Shown here in pieces: positions 5,901 through 7,461 of a stretch of 7,461 nt of DNA. The position numbers and the translations under genes are program-made. The DNA is from Planctomycetota bacterium (lineage in GTDB: Bacteria > Planctomycetota > Planctomycetia > Planctomycetales > Planctomycetaceae). The stretch's first letter is position 1; each line of letters begins with the position of its first letter. A model generated the notes under the pieces. It saw nothing but the letters and a program-made list of their open reading frames with translations, did no database searches and was not told the origin of the DNA. The DNA is taken from NCBI GenBank assembly GCA_013151585.1, contig JAADHY010000037.1:1-7461 (forward strand), read 5' to 3'.

Positions 5901-7181
5901 GTGACCACATGCGCTGTTGGAATCGCCGTAGTGTTGATCGTGCTGACCGCAGTTCGGATCGGCGCGGCGCTGGCGTATTTGAACGCGTCCCGAAAGAATC
6001 GATGTGAGGCGGCGTCGTTGCGGGAGGACCCACCGCACGTGTCCGTGCTGATGCCTCTGCGCGGAGCTGACCCGATGCTCCGGCAAGCCATCCACAGCGT
6101 GCTTCGGCAAGACTATCCGAAATTTGACTTCTGGATCATCGTCGATAGCAGCGAGGATCCGGGCTGGGTGGCGGTGCATGACGCCTTAGAAAACATGGAG
6201 GCACCGAACGTCTTCGTTCGCGAGCTGGTGACGAAGCGGCCTCGCTGCAGTCTGCTGTGCAGCGCTGTGTTGCAATTCCTCGAGGAGGTGAAGGAGCGAA
6301 GCGAGATCATCGCTTTCTGCGCGTCGGACGGGATCGTGCCGCCCCATTGGCTGCGACAGATGGTCGTCGCGCTGCAAGACCCGAAAGTCGGATCCACGCT
6401 GGGCAACCGCTGGTTCGCGCCGCCGAAAGGCCGATGGGGATCGCTGGTTCGCTATCTCTGGAACGTCTCTGCCGCGGTTTATATGTGGATGTACAAGATC
6501 CCCTGGAGCGGAGCGATTGCTCTGCGCACGGCGGACATCGAGCGGTCCGGGCTGCCTCAGCGTTGGGAGCGGGCCATGGTCGAGGACGCCCACGTGGGCG
6601 AAATCCTGCAAAAGATCGGTCTCGACGTGAAGTTCGTGCCCGAACTGATCGTGCTTAACCGCGAGGAAACCGACCTGGCCGGCTGCTTTCGCTTCTTGGT
6701 CCGGCAATTCTTTTGGACCCAGGTGTACCACGCCCGGTATCCGGCTGTGGTGAGTATCGTGGTGCTGGCGGGGCTGGCGACCATCGCGCCGTTGGTGTTC
6801 GCGCCCTTCGCTCTTTGGTATGGGCGATGGGACGCCGCGGCGCTGGCTCTCGGTGCACTGGCCGCTCAAGTCTTCTTCCTGCTTGCGATGCTCCGGGTGC
6901 TGGACCGCGACGTTTTGGACCGGTCGGGCTTCGGGGCGGCGACGAGCTGCCTGAATTGGAAGACGTGGCTCAAGTTGCCCGGAGCCGTGGTTTTGACCCA
7001 AATCCTCTGTCTGTTCGCAGCCGTGGCCGCCGCCTTCGTACGCGTCGTTGACTGGCGCGGCGTCCGGTACCGCGTCGATGGACCGTGGGACTGCGAAATG
7101 CTGGAGTACGTCCCCTACGGAGCGATCGCAGGAAGCCCCGGCTCTGAGGCTCCCGCTGACCGCCCCGACCAGACGAACTGA
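5901..7181 (+). CDS. Membrane-anchored family 2 glycosyltransferase
   Basis: A 426-residue protein with one N-terminal membrane helix (about 4-26), a cytoplasmic GT-A domain (about 45-280), and three C-terminal helices (about 283-304, 312-331, 361-382). The GT-A fold is shown by VSVLMPLRG (47-55), SVLRQDYP (66-73), VDSSEDPGW (81-89), VGSTLGNRWF (163-172), IPWSGAIALRT (200-210) and VEDAHVGEIL (227-236), where D229 is the likely catalytic base. The layout resembles ceramide-glucosyltransferase/HpnI-like enzymes and a cyanobacterial GT2 group I recall; these transfer sugars from nucleotide donors to lipid or polyprenyl acceptors at the inner membrane. Two motifs deviate: where D-x-D is usual the protein has ASDG (141-144), keeping only the second Asp (D143), and where Q-x-x-R-W is usual it has RQFFW (268-272). 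The protein ends in a polar tail after VDWRGVRYRVDG (383-394), a segment common in such enzymes. Donor and acceptor cannot be assigned. Confidence 0.85.
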   Translation: MTTCAVGIAVVLIVLTAVRIGAALAYLNASRKNRCEAASLREDPPHVSVLMPLRGADPMLRQAIHSVLRQDYPKFDFWIIVDSSEDPGWVAVHDALENMEAPNVFVRELVTKRPRCSLLCSAVLQFLEEVKERSEIIAFCASDGIVPPHWLRQMVVALQDPKVGSTLGNRWFAPPKGRWGSLVRYLWNVSAAVYMWMYKIPWSGAIALRTADIERSGLPQRWERAMVEDAHVGEILQKIGLDVKFVPELIVLNREETDLAGCFRFLVRQFFWTQVYHARYPAVVSIVVLAGLATIAPLVFAPFALWYGRWDAAALALGALAAQVFFLLAMLRVLDRDVLDRSGFGAATSCLNWKTWLKLPGAVVLTQILCLFAAVAAAFVRVVDWRGVRYRVDGPWDCEMLEYVPYGAIAGSPGSEAPADRPDQTN

Positions 7182-7202
7182 CGGAAAGCACCAATCGGCG
7201 GG

Positions 7203-7461
7203 CTACTTGCCTGCGATGATCAAGTCCAAACGGCGGCTGCGTTCCTGCATCGACAATCCACCGCTGCCTTCGATCGTCATCCAGCCGTTATAGCCCACCT
7301 GCTCCAGCGCTCGACGGACCACCGGCCAATTGACGCTGCCGTCGCGGATGTTGACAAACTTCCCGCCGTGACCGTCCGGATTCAGCTTGAAATCCTTGAC
7401 GTGGCATTTGACGATCAGCTTGCCCAACGTGCGGATCCATTGCTCAGGAGGCGCGTACTTG
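7203..7461 (-). CDS. Sugar phosphate isomerase/epimerase-like TIM-barrel protein, C-terminal fragment
   Basis: The last 85 codons of a minus-strand gene that continues beyond the right edge; the TAG stop is at 7203-7205. The visible sequence reads PPEQWIRTLGKLIVKCHVKD, then GSVNWPVVRRALEQVGYNGW and MTIEGSGG, ending ERSRRLDLIIAGK. This matches the C-terminal part of the xylose-isomerase-like TIM-barrel family (AP endonuclease family 2 fold): the HVKD strand, the D/S-V-x-W-P-x-V helix and the strand ending in the I-E glutamate, where the His and Glu are probable metal ligands. Members act as sugar isomerases, epimerases or inosose dehydratases, often in carbohydrate catabolism; the exact reaction cannot be told from this part. 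An internal TTG at 7425-7427 is not the start, since family-like sequence continues upstream. It converges on the glycosyltransferase with a gap of 21 bases and no visible terminator. Confidence 0.85.
   Translation of the reverse strand, partial: KYAPPEQWIRTLGKLIVKCHVKDFKLNPDGHGGKFVNIRDGSVNWPVVRRALEQVGYNGWMTIEGSGGLSMQERSRRLDLIIAGK

Noticed and set aside
5500..5904. A 134-codon plus-strand open frame before the glycosyltransferase
   Set aside because: The translation is Arg-rich with no motif, the start lacks a ribosome site, and it covers the structured leader and overlaps the next start codon.

Overview
The window looks like a stretch of chromosome from a planctomycete, probably of the Pirellulales type. 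This is inferred from gene content and style only: high-GC DNA, a very large exported PQQ-like beta-propeller protein fused to a methyltransferase domain, a sialidase-like BNR protein, a xylose-isomerase-like TIM-barrel protein, a PIG-L deacetylase, and loosely packed genes with hairpin-rich spacers. No rRNA, tRNA, CRISPR array, insertion sequence or phage gene was found.

Layout, left to right. (1) 1-284, plus strand: the 3' end of a BNR/Asp-box (sialidase-fold) protein. (2) 285-486: a spacer between convergent genes that holds four perfect inverted repeats; the outer two sit where 3'-end hairpins or terminators of the flanking genes would be. (3) 487-3735, minus strand: a 1082-residue exported protein with an N-terminal SAM-methyltransferase-like domain and then two blocks of PQQ-like propeller repeats. 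(4) 3736-3963: a divergent spacer with a candidate extended -10 promoter and an overlapping dyad ahead of the next operon. (5) 3964-4602, plus strand: a type II toxin-antitoxin pair, a 79-residue antitoxin-like protein and a VapC-like PIN toxin whose start overlaps the antitoxin stop (ATGA). The toxin is split by a frameshift near 4263. (6) 4638-5417, plus strand: a PIG-L/LmbE-family deacetylase. (7) 5418-5900: a 483-base spacer with no convincing gene, but with compact foldable elements just before the next gene. (8) 5901-7181, plus strand: a membrane-anchored family 2 glycosyltransferase. (9) 7203-7461, minus strand: the 3' end of a sugar phosphate isomerase/epimerase-like gene, convergent with the glycosyltransferase.

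The genes do not form one obvious pathway. Antitoxin, toxin and PIG-L lie on one strand at close spacing and may be co-transcribed. PIG-L and the glycosyltransferase could both act on glycoconjugates, but they are separated by nearly 500 bases and nothing here links them directly. The most notable points are the frameshifted toxin whose acidic PIN residues all survive across two frames, the exported methyltransferase-propeller fusion, the cluster of four hairpins at 321-473, the foldable leader of the glycosyltransferase gene, and that enzyme's altered metal-binding and Q-x-x-R-W motifs. I see no clear evidence of a wholly new multi-gene system.
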